This document shows positions 63,550 to 64,000 of a DNA stretch of 64,000 bases, piece by piece. Made by a program: the position numbers and the translations under genes. Position 1 is the first letter of the stretch. Every line of letters begins with the position of its first letter. Under the pieces are notes generated by a model that saw only the letters and a program-made list of their open reading frames with translations, searched no databases and was not told the origin of the DNA. Source of the stretch: UPXZ01 sp964498765 (lineage in GTDB: Bacteria > Bacteroidota > Bacteroidia > Bacteroidales > Paludibacteraceae); contig CAZCIU010000002.1 in assembly GCA_964498765.1 (NCBI GenBank), positions 1-64,000 on the forward strand. Reading direction: 5' to 3'.

Positions 63550-64000
63550 ATGAAACTTAAAAATTTGCTTCTACTAGGTTTATTTGCAATTTCCGTAGGA
63601 ATGGTATCTTGTGGTGGAGCGCAAAAAAAAGAAACTGAAGCTACAGCCACAAAACCAGTTGTGAAATTGGCTCAAGTCTTTGAAAGAGGTGTGCCTCAAA
63701 TTGCAGAATTTACTGCAACCATTCAACCTGAAGTAAAAAACAGCATTGCGCCTACTACTCCGGGCAGAATTCGCAGAATTATGGTTGATGTAGGTGCACA
63801 AGTTGGAAAAGGGCAACGCTTGGTTCAGATGGATGCTGTAAACCTGGAGAATTACCAAACTCAAATAACTAATCTTCAGGCTAATTATAAACGATTGCTT
63901 GAACTTCATGAAGTTGGCGGCGTGTCAAAACAAGATGTTGACAATATGAAAGCACAGCTTGATCAGGCCGAATCTTCCATGAAAAATCTGCAAGAAAATA
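63550..64000 (+). CDS. RND efflux pump periplasmic adaptor, partial (3' end outside window)
   Basis: Membrane-fusion protein linking an inner-membrane RND pump to TolC. The ATG at 63550 opens a frame that stays open to the window end (150 codons seen). The N-terminus MKLKNLLLLGLFAISVGMVSCGG is a lipoprotein signal with the lipidated Cys near residue 21. A biotinyl/lipoyl-like segment (PTTPGRIRRIMVDVGAQVGKGQRL) and the start of the coiled-coil hairpin (QITNLQANYKRLLEL) follow, as expected for HlyD/AcrA. The RND transporter probably lies downstream. Confidence 0.9.
   Translation, partial: MKLKNLLLLGLFAISVGMVSCGGAQKKETEATATKPVVKLAQVFERGVPQIAEFTATIQPEVKNSIAPTTPGRIRRIMVDVGAQVGKGQRLVQMDAVNLENYQTQITNLQANYKRLLELHEVGGVSKQDVDNMKAQLDQAESSMKNLQEN

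Noticed and set aside
1..64000. CRISPR array, insertion sequence, prophage or defence island
   Set aside because: No regularly spaced repeats, transposase, integrase, Cas or restriction genes were seen; gene content and codon style look uniform.

Overview
The window is a gene-dense, low-GC stretch of chromosome that looks like housekeeping backbone from a member of the Bacteroidota, most likely order Bacteroidales. Three things point there. Many gaps carry the phylum's -33/-7 promoter pattern (TTG or TTTG, 19-21 bases, TAnnTTTG). Almost no gene has a Shine-Dalgarno sequence, infC being the exception. The protein content includes a PorT-like type IX secretion barrel, a TonB receptor with an N-terminal carboxypeptidase-regulatory domain, DUF4199/DUF6048/DUF6452-like proteins, and an ftsK-lolA pair. 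I saw no tRNA, rRNA, CRISPR array, transposase, integrase or phage gene.

Layout. Positions 1-4850 hold translation genes: the end of pyrH, frr, rsgA, an Lrp/AsnC regulator, a divergent RlpA-like protein, and infC-rpmI-rplT. Positions 4955-12443 hold pfkA, groS-groL, a glycosyltransferase, a DEAD-box helicase, an LD-carboxypeptidase and ribE. Positions 12583-17990 hold a membrane Nudix-like protein, a YbaN-like protein, an EttA-like ABC-F protein, a HAD phosphatase, and porT with an NAD(P)H-binding protein. Positions 18128-23761 hold rimP-nusA-infB, divergent from yebC.

Positions 23978-31518 hold two envelope-sugar genes (CapD-like and WecA-like), a second ABC-F protein, an RsmI-like methyltransferase and an acyl-CoA ligase. 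Positions 31579-37196 hold a TonB receptor behind a TPP riboswitch, two glutathione peroxidase homologues, and metK behind a probable SAM-II-type riboswitch. Positions 37473-42905 hold a class A penicillin-binding protein and an NfnAB/GltA-like flavoprotein pair split by an unknown membrane protein. Positions 42985-51460 are on the minus strand: mscS-like, mntP, then an apparent run DUF4199, GT2, crcB, three uncharacterised genes and tkt, plus nth. Positions 51657-64000 hold ftsK, lolA, trxB, a small HTH protein, an M20 dipeptidase, a Wza/Wzc pair, and a TetR-TolC-HlyD efflux locus cut by the window end.

Most genes work in central processes: translation initiation and recycling, chaperones, glycolysis and pentose phosphate, SAM synthesis, redox balance and cell-wall synthesis. 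The most interesting signals are regulatory: the two riboswitch leaders, the ATA start of infC with a perfect SD, and inverted repeats beside groES and beside the small HTH gene. I did not find a convincing undescribed multi-gene system.
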